From Orlajensenia sp001423545 (GTDB lineage: Bacteria; Actinomycetota; Actinomycetes; Actinomycetales; Microbacteriaceae): DNA of 64,000 bases. Below, piece by piece: positions 16,713 to 24,823 of this stretch. Location of the stretch: the NCBI GenBank assembly GCA_001423545.1, contig LMOK01000002.1, positions 496,001 through 560,000 on the forward strand, in the 5' to 3' direction. The notes under the pieces were generated by a model. It did no database searches and was not told the origin of the DNA. It saw nothing but the letters and a program-made list of their open reading frames with translations. Position 1 is the stretch's first letter. Each line of letters begins with the position of its first letter. The position numbers and the translations under genes were made by a program.

Positions 16713-17688
16713 AGGCCAACTCCTTCTTGTTTCCGAAGATGCCCTGTGGTCTGAAGATCACGATCAGCATGATCGCGACTCCGACGAGGATGAAGCGCAG
16801 CTGACCAGCCTGCACCTGGGTCATGAAGGGCAGCCAGCCGGCCTCCACGGCTCGGGCGATGAAGCCCGAGAAGAACGACAGCAGCACCCAGAAGATCATC
16901 GAGCCGATGATCGGCCCGAGGATGGTGGCGGCGCCACCGAGCAGCAGGATCGCGTAGATGAAGAACGTGAGCGAGGTCTGGTAGTTCGCCGGGACCACCG
17001 CACGCGGGAGCACGAAGATCATGCCGGCGAGGGTTCCGAAGACGCCACCGAGAACGAGGCTCTGCATCTTGTAGGAGTACACGTTCTTGCCGAGGGCGCG
17101 CACGGCGTCCTCGTCCTCACGGATGCCCTTGATGACACGGCCCCAGGGGCTGCGCATGATGAGCCAGGTGAGGATGCCCGCGATGATCACGACGGTCCAG
17201 CCGACGAGGCGGATCCACCAGTCGTAGGCGTTGTACTGGAACGGCCCGAAGCCGACAGTGCCCTCGAAGGTGAACGGGTTCAGAGCGCCGAAGCTGCCCT
17301 TGTACCCCTGCAGGCCGCTGGCGGAACCCGTGACGGACTCCCACGTTCCCGTGGTGAAGAGCAGTCGCAGGATCTCGGCTGCCGCGATCGTGACGATGGC
17401 GAGGTAGTCGGCTCGCAGTCGCAGAGTCGGAATACCGAGGATGAGCGCGAAGATCACCGAGGCCCCGACTCCCACCAGCACGGCGGCCCACACGGGGAAG
17501 CCGAAGGTGAGGATCGAGATGGCGTATCCGTACGCGCCGAGGGCCATGAAGCCCGCCTGTCCGAAGTTCAGCAGGCCCGTGTATCCGAAGTGGATGGCGA
17601 GGCCGAGCGCAGCGAGTGCGTAGGCGGCCGTCGTCGGGCTGATGAGCTCCTGCGAGGCATTGGAGAAGATCTGAATCCAGTCGATCAT
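16702..17688 (-). CDS. livM: Branched-chain amino-acid-type ABC transporter permease LivM
   Basis: 328-residue inner-membrane permease starting at ATG 17688 (MIDWIQIF). The frame is open further upstream, but that overlaps livH coding sequence. GYTGLLNFGQAGFMALGAYGYA is the family hallmark, and GRVIKGIREDEDAVRALGKNV is the cytoplasmic coupling loop that contacts the ATPases. It lies 11 bp after livH in the operon. Confidence 0.94.
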   Translation of the reverse strand: MIDWIQIFSNASQELISPTTAAYALAALGLAIHFGYTGLLNFGQAGFMALGAYGYAISILTFGFPVWAAVLVGVGASVIFALILGIPTLRLRADYLAIVTIAAAEILRLLFTTGTWESVTGSASGLQGYKGSFGALNPFTFEGTVGFGPFQYNAYDWWIRLVGWTVVIIAGILTWLIMRSPWGRVIKGIREDEDAVRALGKNVYSYKMQSLVLGGVFGTLAGMIFVLPRAVVPANYQTSLTFFIYAILLLGGAATILGPIIGSMIFWVLLSFFSGFIARAVEAGWLPFMTQVQAGQLRFILVGVAIMLIVIFRPQGIFGNKKELAFVK

Positions 17689-17699
17689 GTGCCTGCCCC

Positions 17700-19007
17700 C
17701 TAACCGATTCTCTCTTTGCGACCCAGGATGCCCTGCGGTCGGAACAGCAGGATGAGGATCAGGATGATGAGTGCTCCCACGTACTTGAGGTCGGACGGGA
17801 GCCACAGGGTCGTGAGCTCGGTGAAGAGTCCGACGATGAGCGAACCGACCAGGGCACCGAACGCCGTGCCGAGACCACCGAGGGTGACGGCGGCGAAGAC
17901 GAGCAGCAGGATCTGGAACCCCATGTCCCAGCTCACACCCGGGCGGGCGTAGGCGTAGAGGATGCCGGAGAGGCCGGCGAGCAGTCCACCGAGCACCCAC
18001 ACGATGCGGATGACCCCGTCGACGTCGATGCCGCTGGCCGAGGCGAGGCTCGGGTTGTCGGACACGGCGCGCGTGGCCTTGCCGATGCGCGTGCGCAGCA
18101 GGAAGTACGCGACGCCGAGCAGCACCACGATGCTGATGACCATGCTGACCACGTCGACCCATGAGAGGGCGACCGCACCGAAGCGGATGTCGCTCGACAG
18201 GGTCGCGCCGGGCAGCTGCTGCGTGGCTCCTCCGTAGAAGAACTGGTAGACGTAGCGCAGCGCCAGGGAGAGGCCGATGCTCACGATCATGAGCTGGATG
18301 ATGCCGACGCCCTTCTTGCGCAGCGGTTTCCAGATCATCGCGTCGAGCGTCCAGCCGAGTCCTGCGCTCAGAACCAGCGCGATGATGATCGCGATCCAGA
18401 GCGGCCAGGCCAGGTCGACGCCGAAGGTGAGCGTCATGAGGGCACCGAAGGTGATCATCTCAGCGTGGGCGAAGTTCGACAGCCCCGTCGTGCCGAAGAT
18501 CAGCGAGACGCCGATCGCGGCCAGTGCCAGGAGCAGACCGAAGTTGAGGCCGTTGACGACGCGCTGCACGAACTGGTCGAAGAAGCTCGTCGTGACGCGC
18601 TGCCCCTCACCGAGGAAGAAGTTGACGGCCTTCGTCGCGGTGAGGGCGAACTCGGCCTCGATGGTCGAACCGCCCTTCGCGACGACGACGCCCTTGGGAA
18701 GCGTGTCCTCGTCGAGGGTGATCTTGTACGCGGCCTTCTCGGGAACTCCGATCTTCCACTTGCCGTCGGCATCGGTCGCCACCGTCGCCGTGTAGCCGTT
18801 GCCGGAGACCGTGATCTCCACGCCCTCCAACGGCTCCTGGTCGAACTGGACGTTGCCGACGAACGTGTAGTCGTACTCGGTGCCCACCTCGTCCGCTTGG
18901 GCTGGTGAGGCGTTGAATGCGCTCGATGTGAGAAATGCGAACAAGAGACCGACGAGGATCACGAGAGTTCTCGGTGATCGCCGACGAGCCGTATCAGTGG
19001 AATTCAC
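17700..19007 (-). CDS. livH: ABC transporter permease LivH with N-terminal secreted domain
   Basis: 435 residues; LivH proteins are usually about 290-310. Residues 12-39 form a signal peptide ending SPAQA, 44-128 look like a small beta-sandwich (QFDQEPLEGVEITVSGNGYTATV, then DADGKWKIGVP) of the Cna-B/carboxypeptidase-regulatory type, and the permease proper starts at about 140 (NGLNFGLLLALAAIGVSLIFG, GLSNFAHAEM). The GTG start is fixed by GGAGG six nt upstream; a nearby ATG is out of frame. It is the first gene of livHMGF. The extra domain should sit outside the membrane, near the binding protein. Confidence 0.93.
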   Translation of the reverse strand: MNSTDTARRRSPRTLVILVGLLFAFLTSSAFNASPAQADEVGTEYDYTFVGNVQFDQEPLEGVEITVSGNGYTATVATDADGKWKIGVPEKAAYKITLDEDTLPKGVVVAKGGSTIEAEFALTATKAVNFFLGEGQRVTTSFFDQFVQRVVNGLNFGLLLALAAIGVSLIFGTTGLSNFAHAEMITFGALMTLTFGVDLAWPLWIAIIIALVLSAGLGWTLDAMIWKPLRKKGVGIIQLMIVSIGLSLALRYVYQFFYGGATQQLPGATLSSDIRFGAVALSWVDVVSMVISIVVLLGVAYFLLRTRIGKATRAVSDNPSLASASGIDVDGVIRIVWVLGGLLAGLSGILYAYARPGVSWDMGFQILLLVFAAVTLGGLGTAFGALVGSLIVGLFTELTTLWLPSDLKYVGALIILILILLFRPQGILGRKERIG

Positions 19008-19252
19008 TGAACCTCCATGGGGGGTGCCGCACCGGTCGTGCCGGTGGTGGCTCCTAGGTCAATCCTGACAACAACTTTGTCGACAGTACGTGCTGATTAT
19101 GTCCTATGTGTTTCGCGAATGTGGTTGTCGACGCTGAGTGATTGTGTCGGGTGGAATGCCTGAGGCGCAAACTCGCTTAACATTGAGCAACTGGTCGGAT
19201 CATCGTGGATTGCGGCTTCATAACGATCTGAACTCTGCAAAGGAATTTCGAG
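19008..19252. promoter_or_regulatory. Divergent livH/guaB control region
   Basis: A 245-bp gap, less GC-rich than the genes. It has a small dyad, GACAA-CAACT-TTGTC, at about 19067-19081 and the word GTCGAC more than once. On the minus strand CATAAT could be a livH -10 box; on the plus strand CATAAC could serve guaB. None has a good -35, so exact promoters are uncertain. Confidence 0.35.
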
Positions 19253-20755
19253 ATGGGCGAGCACGATCCCTTCGGCTTCATCGGTCTGACCTACGACGAC
19301 GTGCTGCTCCTGCCCGGACACACCGACGTGATCCCGAGCGACGCGGACACGCGATCGCAGTTGACCCGGCGCATCGACGTCGCGACACCGCTGCTCTCGG
19401 CCGCGATGGACACCGTCACCGAGGCGCGCATGGCCATCGCCATGGCCCGTCAGGGTGGTATCGGCATCCTGCATCGCAATCTCTCGATCGCCGACCAGGC
19501 CGAGATGGTCGACCGGGTCAAGCGCAGTGAGTCCGGCATGGTCTCGAACCCCGTGACGACGACTCCGGATGCCTCGGTCGCGGATGTCGACGCTCTCTGC
19601 GCGACGTACCGGGTGAGCGGCCTGCCCGTCGTGGACGAGGCCGGCAAGCTCGTCGGCATCATCTCGAACCGCGACATCAGGTTCGTCGCCGACTTCGAGA
19701 AGTCCTCGACGAAGGTGAGCGAGGTCATGACGAACATGCCGCTCATCACCGGCCGCGTCGGCATGAACCCCGACGAGGCCCTGGCGATCTTCGCCAAGCA
19801 CAAGGTCGAGAAGCTCCCCCTCGTCGACGAGGACGGCTACCTGACCGGCCTCATCACGGTGAAGGACTTCGACAAGAGCGAGCAGTACCCCAACGCCACC
19901 AAGGACTCCGAGGGGCGCCTGCGCGTCGGCGCGGCCATGGGCTTCTTCGGCGACGCGTGGGAGCGCGCCGAGGCCCTGCGCGACGCCGGCGTCGACGTGC
20001 TCGTGGTCGACACGGCCAACGGCGAGAGCGCCGGCGTGCTCGACATCATCCGCCGCATCAAGACCGACCCCACGTTCGCCCACATCGACGTCATCGGCGG
20101 CAACGTCGCGACGCGCGAGGGTGCCCAGGCCCTGGTGGACGCTGGAGCCGATGCGGTGAAGGTCGGCGTCGGGCCGGGCTCCATCTGCACCACCCGCGTC
20201 GTCGCCGGTGTGGGCGTGCCCCAGATCACGGCCATCTACGAGGCGTCGAAGGCCACGCGTCCCGCCGGTGTCCCGCTCATCGCCGACGGTGGCCTGCAGT
20301 ACTCGGGCGACATCGCCAAGGCACTCGTGGCAGGCGCAGACACGGTGATGCTGGGATCCCTCCTCGCCGGTACGGCCGAGAGCCCCGGTGAGCTCATCTT
20401 CCAGAACGGCAAGCAGTTCAAGACCTACCGCGGCATGGGCTCGTTGGGGGCGCTGCAGACGCGCGGCAAGAGGACCTCGTACTCGAAGGACCGCTACTTC
20501 CAGGCCGACGTGCCGAGCGACGACAAGCTCATCCCCGAGGGCATCGAAGGCCAGGTCCCGTTCCGCGGTCCGCTGTCGGCCGTCGCCTACCAGCTCATCG
20601 GCGGGCTCCGTCAGTCGATGTTCTACGTCGGCGCCCGCACTGTCGAGGAGCTGAAGGCCAAGGGCAAGTTCGTGCGCATCACGCCGGCCGGCCTCAAGGA
20701 ATCGCACCCGCACGACGTGCAGATCGTGGTCGAGGCCCCGAACTACACGCGCTGA
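19253..20755 (+). CDS. guaB: Inosine-5'-monophosphate dehydrogenase
   Basis: Oxidises IMP to XMP with NAD, the rate-limiting step to GMP. It has 500 residues. The catalytic loop GVGPGSICTTRVV carries the active-site Cys. Two CBS domains lie between about residues 95 and 215 (VSNPVTTTPDASVADVDAL, then VMTNMPLITG). ADGGLQYSGDIAKAL, MLGSLLAGTAESPGE and YRGMGSLGAL are phosphate-binding and flap motifs. The ATG follows AAAGGAA. A related GuaB3 protein is encoded 4 kb away and GMP synthase 13 kb away. Confidence 0.98.
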   Translation: MGEHDPFGFIGLTYDDVLLLPGHTDVIPSDADTRSQLTRRIDVATPLLSAAMDTVTEARMAIAMARQGGIGILHRNLSIADQAEMVDRVKRSESGMVSNPVTTTPDASVADVDALCATYRVSGLPVVDEAGKLVGIISNRDIRFVADFEKSSTKVSEVMTNMPLITGRVGMNPDEALAIFAKHKVEKLPLVDEDGYLTGLITVKDFDKSEQYPNATKDSEGRLRVGAAMGFFGDAWERAEALRDAGVDVLVVDTANGESAGVLDIIRRIKTDPTFAHIDVIGGNVATREGAQALVDAGADAVKVGVGPGSICTTRVVAGVGVPQITAIYEASKATRPAGVPLIADGGLQYSGDIAKALVAGADTVMLGSLLAGTAESPGELIFQNGKQFKTYRGMGSLGALQTRGKRTSYSKDRYFQADVPSDDKLIPEGIEGQVPFRGPLSAVAYQLIGGLRQSMFYVGARTVEELKAKGKFVRITPAGLKESHPHDVQIVVEAPNYTR

Positions 20756-20817
20756 GGGTCAGCGCGGCGCGGCGAAGCCGCGACGCGCTTCCCTCAGAAA
20801 GGCGGCAGCCGTAGCTC

Positions 20818-20839
20818 CGAAAACGCGCCAGCGTTTTCG
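20818..20839 (+). terminator. Probable guaB terminator hairpin
   Basis: A 9-bp perfect stem CGAAAACGC / GCGTTTTCG with a 4-nt loop; the T-run lies inside the right arm. It is about 60 bp after the guaB stop. The rest of the 20756-20965 gap is GC-rich with short dyads and no gene. Confidence 0.45.
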
Positions 20840-20953
20840 AGCGCGCCGCGGCAGCCCACCCATCGCACGATGATGCGTGAGCCCACCGAGGGCGCCGCAG
20901 TCCCGAGCGATCACTCAGGGCCGCCCCTGACGCAGGCCGCCCCCGTGCCTGCC

Positions 20954-20959
20954 TAGGCT
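20954..20959 (+). promoter_or_regulatory. -10 box of the 20966 lipoprotein gene, leaderless type
   Basis: TAGGCT, 6 nt before the ATG at 20966; no Shine-Dalgarno sequence. Confidence 0.45.
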
Positions 20960-20965
20960 CGCCGG

Positions 20966-21748
20966 ATGGGGTCACGATGGGGGTTGATCGCCGCGGTCGC
21001 GGCGATGGTGGTGGTCGCGTCGACGGGGTGCACGCGGCTCGGCGGCGACGCCCTCGCCGAGGACGAGGCCTGGACCGTCGCCCAGCGGATCGGCGCCGAC
21101 ATGACGCCGTCCGTCATCAGTCCGCGCACCGCTGAGTGGCTCGTGGCCTCGCACGTGCCCGACGAGAACGTCGAGCTCCCCGACGGGTCGTCGCGTCGGG
21201 TCGAGGCCCTGTCCTGGGGCGGCGACACCTCGGACCACGATGGCGCCCGGATCGTTCTCCGCATCAGCGTCGACATCGCACCGCACAGTCCCGACACTGT
21301 CGGCGACCGGGGCCGGGAGGCCGGCTCCGCAACGCTGTGCGCCCACTATGCGGTCGTCGGCGACAGCTACGACGACACCATCGACCTCGATCGGATCGCG
21401 TGTCCCGGTGGTGATGCCCCGCCGCCCACGCTGCCGTCTCCCACGCCCCCGCTCAGCCTCGACCCCTCCGCCGCGGCCGTCCTCGAGGCCGTGCTGCAGT
21501 CCACGGATGCCGCCGGCCTCGAGGCGGCCGTGAGAGCGGCGTTCCCGCAGGACCACGTCACCATCGAGACGACCGCCGAAGACGGTCGGCTCATCGCGGC
21601 CGTCGGGGTGCAGGCTGAGGGTGACTGCATCGTGGGCGTGCGTGAGCCCGACGGCAGCGTCCAAGCCGGAGGCGGATTCCCGCCGGAGTGGCTGATGCCC
21701 GGCGAGACCGGTTGCTCGACCCGACTCGTCACGGCCCCTCCGCTCTAG
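20966..21748 (+). CDS. Predicted lipoprotein of unknown function
   Basis: 260 residues. Signal peptide of about 21 residues with lipobox ASTGC (Cys about 22). The mature part has no family I recognise: an acidic globular region (40-150), a Pro/Ser linker (PPTLPSPTPPLSLDP), then a second region with several Cys. It is preceded by a leaderless-type TAGGCT box and converges on the MalY/PatB gene. Surface location is well supported; function is unknown. Confidence 0.75.
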   Translation: MGSRWGLIAAVAAMVVVASTGCTRLGGDALAEDEAWTVAQRIGADMTPSVISPRTAEWLVASHVPDENVELPDGSSRRVEALSWGGDTSDHDGARIVLRISVDIAPHSPDTVGDRGREAGSATLCAHYAVVGDSYDDTIDLDRIACPGGDAPPPTLPSPTPPLSLDPSAAAVLEAVLQSTDAAGLEAAVRAAFPQDHVTIETTAEDGRLIAAVGVQAEGDCIVGVREPDGSVQAGGGFPPEWLMPGETGCSTRLVTAPPL

Positions 21749-21768
21749 GGGCACCGGGCGGAAGCGGC

Positions 21769-22941
21769 CTACTCGACCAGCGCTGAGCCTGCGGCCAGCG
21801 CCGCCAGCCGGTCGATCGCCTCGCGGATGATCTCGGGGGAGGTGCCGAAGTTCAGTCGCGCATGCCCGCGGCCCTGCTCGGCACCGAACTCCGGGCCGTT
21901 CGCGAGAGCCACCTTCGCGTGCTCGAGAGCGTGCGCGGCGGGGTCGTCGCCCCAGTCGAGTGCCGAGAGGTCGAGCCAGGCCAGGTAGGTGGCATCGGGA
22001 ATGCGATAGCGCACGCCGGGAAGCTTCTGCGCGAGCAGCTCGCCGAGCAGTGCGGCGTTGGCGTCGAGGGTCTCACGCACCCCGTCGAGCCAGGCGCCGC
22101 CGGCCGAGAACGCCGCGATGCTCGCGATCTCCCCGAACAGCCCCGTCCGCCACTGCACCTCGATGGGGAAGGCCGCGCGAACGGCATCGCCGCGGTCGCT
22201 CGCCGTGATGACGAGAGCGCACTTGAGGCCGGCGACGTTGAACGCCTTGCTCGCCGAGGTGACGGCGACGCCCACCTCGCGGGCGGCATCCGACACCGAC
22301 AGGAACGGCGAGTATGCGGCACCCTCCCGCAGCAGGGCGTTGTGGATCTCGTCGCTGACGATGGTGGCCCCGTGCCGCTGCGCGATGTCGGCGAGGGCGC
22401 GCAGGTCGTCGGCGGAGTGGCAGAGCCCGACCGGATTGTGCGGGTTGCAGAGCACCATCGCCCGCGCACCGGCTGCGAACGCTGCATCGATGCCGTCGAG
22501 GTCGAGCCGCCAGCCGTCCTCGATCCCGCCGAGCAGGGGGACCTCGACGATTCGGGCCGACGCCTCGGGCGCCAGCTCGAAGAACGGCGGATAGACCGGG
22601 GGAGTGATGATCACGCCGTCGCCGGGACGGGTGACCTGGCGCAGCACCTCGACGATGCCGAGACTCACGTCCGCCGTGCTGGTGACCCTGTTCGGGTCGA
22701 CCTCCCAGCCCCAGCGGTCGCGGGCGAATCCGGCGAAGGCCGTGGCCACGGCGAGGCTGCTGTAGACGTATCCCGTGTCGGAGCGATCCACAGCGGCGTG
22801 CAGGGCCGCGGTGATGGGCGGCGCCAAAGGGAAGTCCATCTCGGCGACGGTCAGCGGCAGCACGTCGTCGGGGTGCGTGCGCCACTTCTCGCTGGTGCGC
22901 TCGCGGAGGCTGCGGAGGGGTTCGGCGTCGATCCTCGTCAT
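21769..22941 (-). CDS. MalY/PatB-family PLP aminotransferase-like C-S lyase
   Basis: 390 residues from ATG 22941. Fold-type I PLP enzyme: LPLTVAEMDFPLAPPI near the start, CNPHNPVGLCHS in the middle, VSDEIH with the PLP-contacting Asp, and SASKAFNVAGLKCA with the Schiff-base Lys. RLNFGTS near the end holds the carboxylate-binding Arg. This pattern is typical of cystathionine beta-lyases of the MalY/PatB group, which make homocysteine or free thiols. It is convergent with the lipoprotein gene and divergent from the ABC-F gene. Confidence 0.9.
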   Translation of the reverse strand: MTRIDAEPLRSLRERTSEKWRTHPDDVLPLTVAEMDFPLAPPITAALHAAVDRSDTGYVYSSLAVATAFAGFARDRWGWEVDPNRVTSTADVSLGIVEVLRQVTRPGDGVIITPPVYPPFFELAPEASARIVEVPLLGGIEDGWRLDLDGIDAAFAAGARAMVLCNPHNPVGLCHSADDLRALADIAQRHGATIVSDEIHNALLREGAAYSPFLSVSDAAREVGVAVTSASKAFNVAGLKCALVITASDRGDAVRAAFPIEVQWRTGLFGEIASIAAFSAGGAWLDGVRETLDANAALLGELLAQKLPGVRYRIPDATYLAWLDLSALDWGDDPAAHALEHAKVALANGPEFGAEQGRGHARLNFGTSPEIIREAIDRLAALAAGSALVE

Positions 22942-23017
22942 GGCTCCAGCTTGCCGCATCCGCCCGACAGCCCGGAGGATCCTGCCGCCGCGACCTGCTC
23001 CGAGGGGGGTCTCGGTG

Positions 23018-23023
23018 TATCCT
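23018..23023 (+). promoter_or_regulatory. -10 box of the ABC-F gene
   Basis: TATCCT about 65 nt upstream of the ATG at 23089, leaving a leader of about 58 nt. The same TATCCT box precedes the amino-acid dehydrogenase gene near 53 kb. Confidence 0.4.
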
Positions 23024-23088
23024 GATCGGCTGCCCACCCGCGGCGCCCGCTCCAGTCGGGCTCAGGCGATCACGAGGAATTCACACTC

Positions 23089-24774
23089 ATGGGCTACATC
23101 GACGTCAGCGACGTCTCCTTCACCCTTCCCGACGGCAGGCCCCTGCTCGATGCGGTCTCCTTCCGTGTCGGCGAGGGCGTCACGGGTGCTCTCATCGGCG
23201 CGAACGGTGCCGGCAAGTCGACGCTGCTGCGGATCATCCGTCGCGAGCTGGCTCCGGATGCGGGAGTCGTGTCGCTCGCCGGCGGGCTCGGCGTGATGGA
23301 CCAGTTCGTCGGGCACGCGGCATCCGGAACCGTGCACGACCTGCTGGTCTCCGTGGCCCCGCAGCGGGTCCGCGGCGCCGCACTCGAGCTCGAGGCCAGC
23401 GAGAACGCGCTCATCGAGCACGACGACACCGCGACCCAGATGCGTTACGCCACGGCTCTCGCGGACTACGCGGATGCCGGTGGCTACGACCAGGAGACCG
23501 TGTGGGACACCTGCACCATGGCGGCCCTCGGCATCCCCTGGGACCGAGCCCGCTACCGCGACGTCACCTCGCTCTCGGGCGGCGAGCAGAAGCGGCTCGC
23601 CCTCGAGGCGCTCTTCCGCGGCCCCGAGGAGGTTCTGCTGCTCGACGAGCCCGACAACTACCTCGACGTGCCGGGCAAACGCTGGCTCGAGGAGCAGCTG
23701 AGGGCGACCCGCAAGACCGTGCTGCTCGTCTCGCACGATCGGGAGCTGCTCGCCCGCGCGGCCGACCGCATCCTGACCGTCGAGCTCGGCGCCGCCGGCA
23801 ACACGGTGTGGGTGCACGGTGGCGGCTTCGGCGACTACCACGAGGCGCGCGATGCCCGCATGGACCGGCTCGACGAGCTGCGACGACGCTGGGACGAGGA
23901 GCACGCGAAGCTCCGCACCCTGGTGCAGACCCTCAAGACGAAGGCGACGTACAACGACGGCATGGCGTCCCGCTACCAGGCCGCCCAGACCCGCCTGCGC
24001 AAGTTCGAGGAGGCAGGGCCACCCGAGGAACGCCCGCCCGCCCAGGACGTCTCGATGCGCCTCCGCGGGGCGCGCACGGGCAAGCGCGCGGTCGTCTGCG
24101 AGCGGCTGGAGCTCACCGGGCTCATGCGGCCGTTCGACCTGGAGGTCTGGTACGGCGAGAGGGTGGCCGTGCTCGGATCGAACGGATCGGGCAAGTCGCA
24201 CTTCCTGCGCGCGCTCGCCCGCGGCGGAACCGAACCCGACCGGATGCTCGGCCACGTCACCAGCATCGGGCAGGAGCTCGCACCGGTGCCCCACACCGGC
24301 CGCGCCGTGCTCGGCGCCCGCGTCGTGCCCGGCTGGTTCGCCCAGACCCATCACCACCCCGAGCTGGCCGGCCGCACGCTGCTCGACATCCTGCACCGCG
24401 GAGACGAGGGCCGCACCGGCCTGCCGCGCGAGGCCGCGAGCTCCGCACTCGACCGCTATGGACTGGTGCGATCGGCGCAGCAGAACTTCGAGTCGCTCTC
24501 GGGCGGCCAGCAGGCGCGCATGCAGATCCTGCTGCTCGAGCTCTCGGGCGCGACCCTGCTGCTGCTCGACGAGCCGACCGACAACCTCGACCTGGTCTCG
24601 GCCGAGGCGCTCGAGGAGGGGCTGGCCGCCTTCGACGGCACCGTGCTCGCCGTCACCCACGACCGCTGGTTCGCCCGCGGCTTCGACCGCTACCTCGTCT
24701 TCGGCGGCGACGGCGAGGTCTACGAGTCCGATCAGCCCGTGTGGGACGAGGCGCGGGTGGCGCGGGCTCGCTGA
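23089..24774 (+). CDS. ABC-F family ATPase (ribosome-associated type)
   Basis: 561 residues with two ABC domains and no membrane segments, the ABC-F plan. Domain 1: Walker A GANGAGKSTLL, signature LSGGEQKRLALEALF, LLLDEPDNYLDVP. Domain 2: GSNGSGKSHFL, LSGGQQARMQILLLE, LLLDEPTDNLDLVS. The linker (about 255-330) is basic and helical with KLRTLVQTLKTKATYNDGMASRYQAAQTR-type sequence, given here in part. Members act on the ribosome in translation or antibiotic protection; which applies here is unknown. The ribosome binding site is GAGGA. Confidence 0.92.
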   Translation: MGYIDVSDVSFTLPDGRPLLDAVSFRVGEGVTGALIGANGAGKSTLLRIIRRELAPDAGVVSLAGGLGVMDQFVGHAASGTVHDLLVSVAPQRVRGAALELEASENALIEHDDTATQMRYATALADYADAGGYDQETVWDTCTMAALGIPWDRARYRDVTSLSGGEQKRLALEALFRGPEEVLLLDEPDNYLDVPGKRWLEEQLRATRKTVLLVSHDRELLARAADRILTVELGAAGNTVWVHGGGFGDYHEARDARMDRLDELRRRWDEEHAKLRTLVQTLKTKATYNDGMASRYQAAQTRLRKFEEAGPPEERPPAQDVSMRLRGARTGKRAVVCERLELTGLMRPFDLEVWYGERVAVLGSNGSGKSHFLRALARGGTEPDRMLGHVTSIGQELAPVPHTGRAVLGARVVPGWFAQTHHHPELAGRTLLDILHRGDEGRTGLPREAASSALDRYGLVRSAQQNFESLSGGQQARMQILLLELSGATLLLLDEPTDNLDLVSAEALEEGLAAFDGTVLAVTHDRWFARGFDRYLVFGGDGEVYESDQPVWDEARVARAR

Positions 24775-24810
24775 GCCTGCGGCATCCGGAAGCCCCCGCG
24801 GCCTCGGCAG

Positions 24811-24816
24811 TAGGCT
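24811..24816 (+). promoter_or_regulatory. -10 box of guaB3, leaderless type
   Basis: TAGGCT, 7 nt before the GTG at 24824. This spacing favours the GTG over the in-frame ATG six nt later. Confidence 0.45.
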
Positions 24817-24823
24817 GGAGCAC

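Noticed and set aside
17689..18162. N-terminal extension of livM
   Set aside because: The frame stays open into livH coding sequence, but LivM homologues start near MIDWIQIF and the extension is Arg/His-rich shadow sequence.
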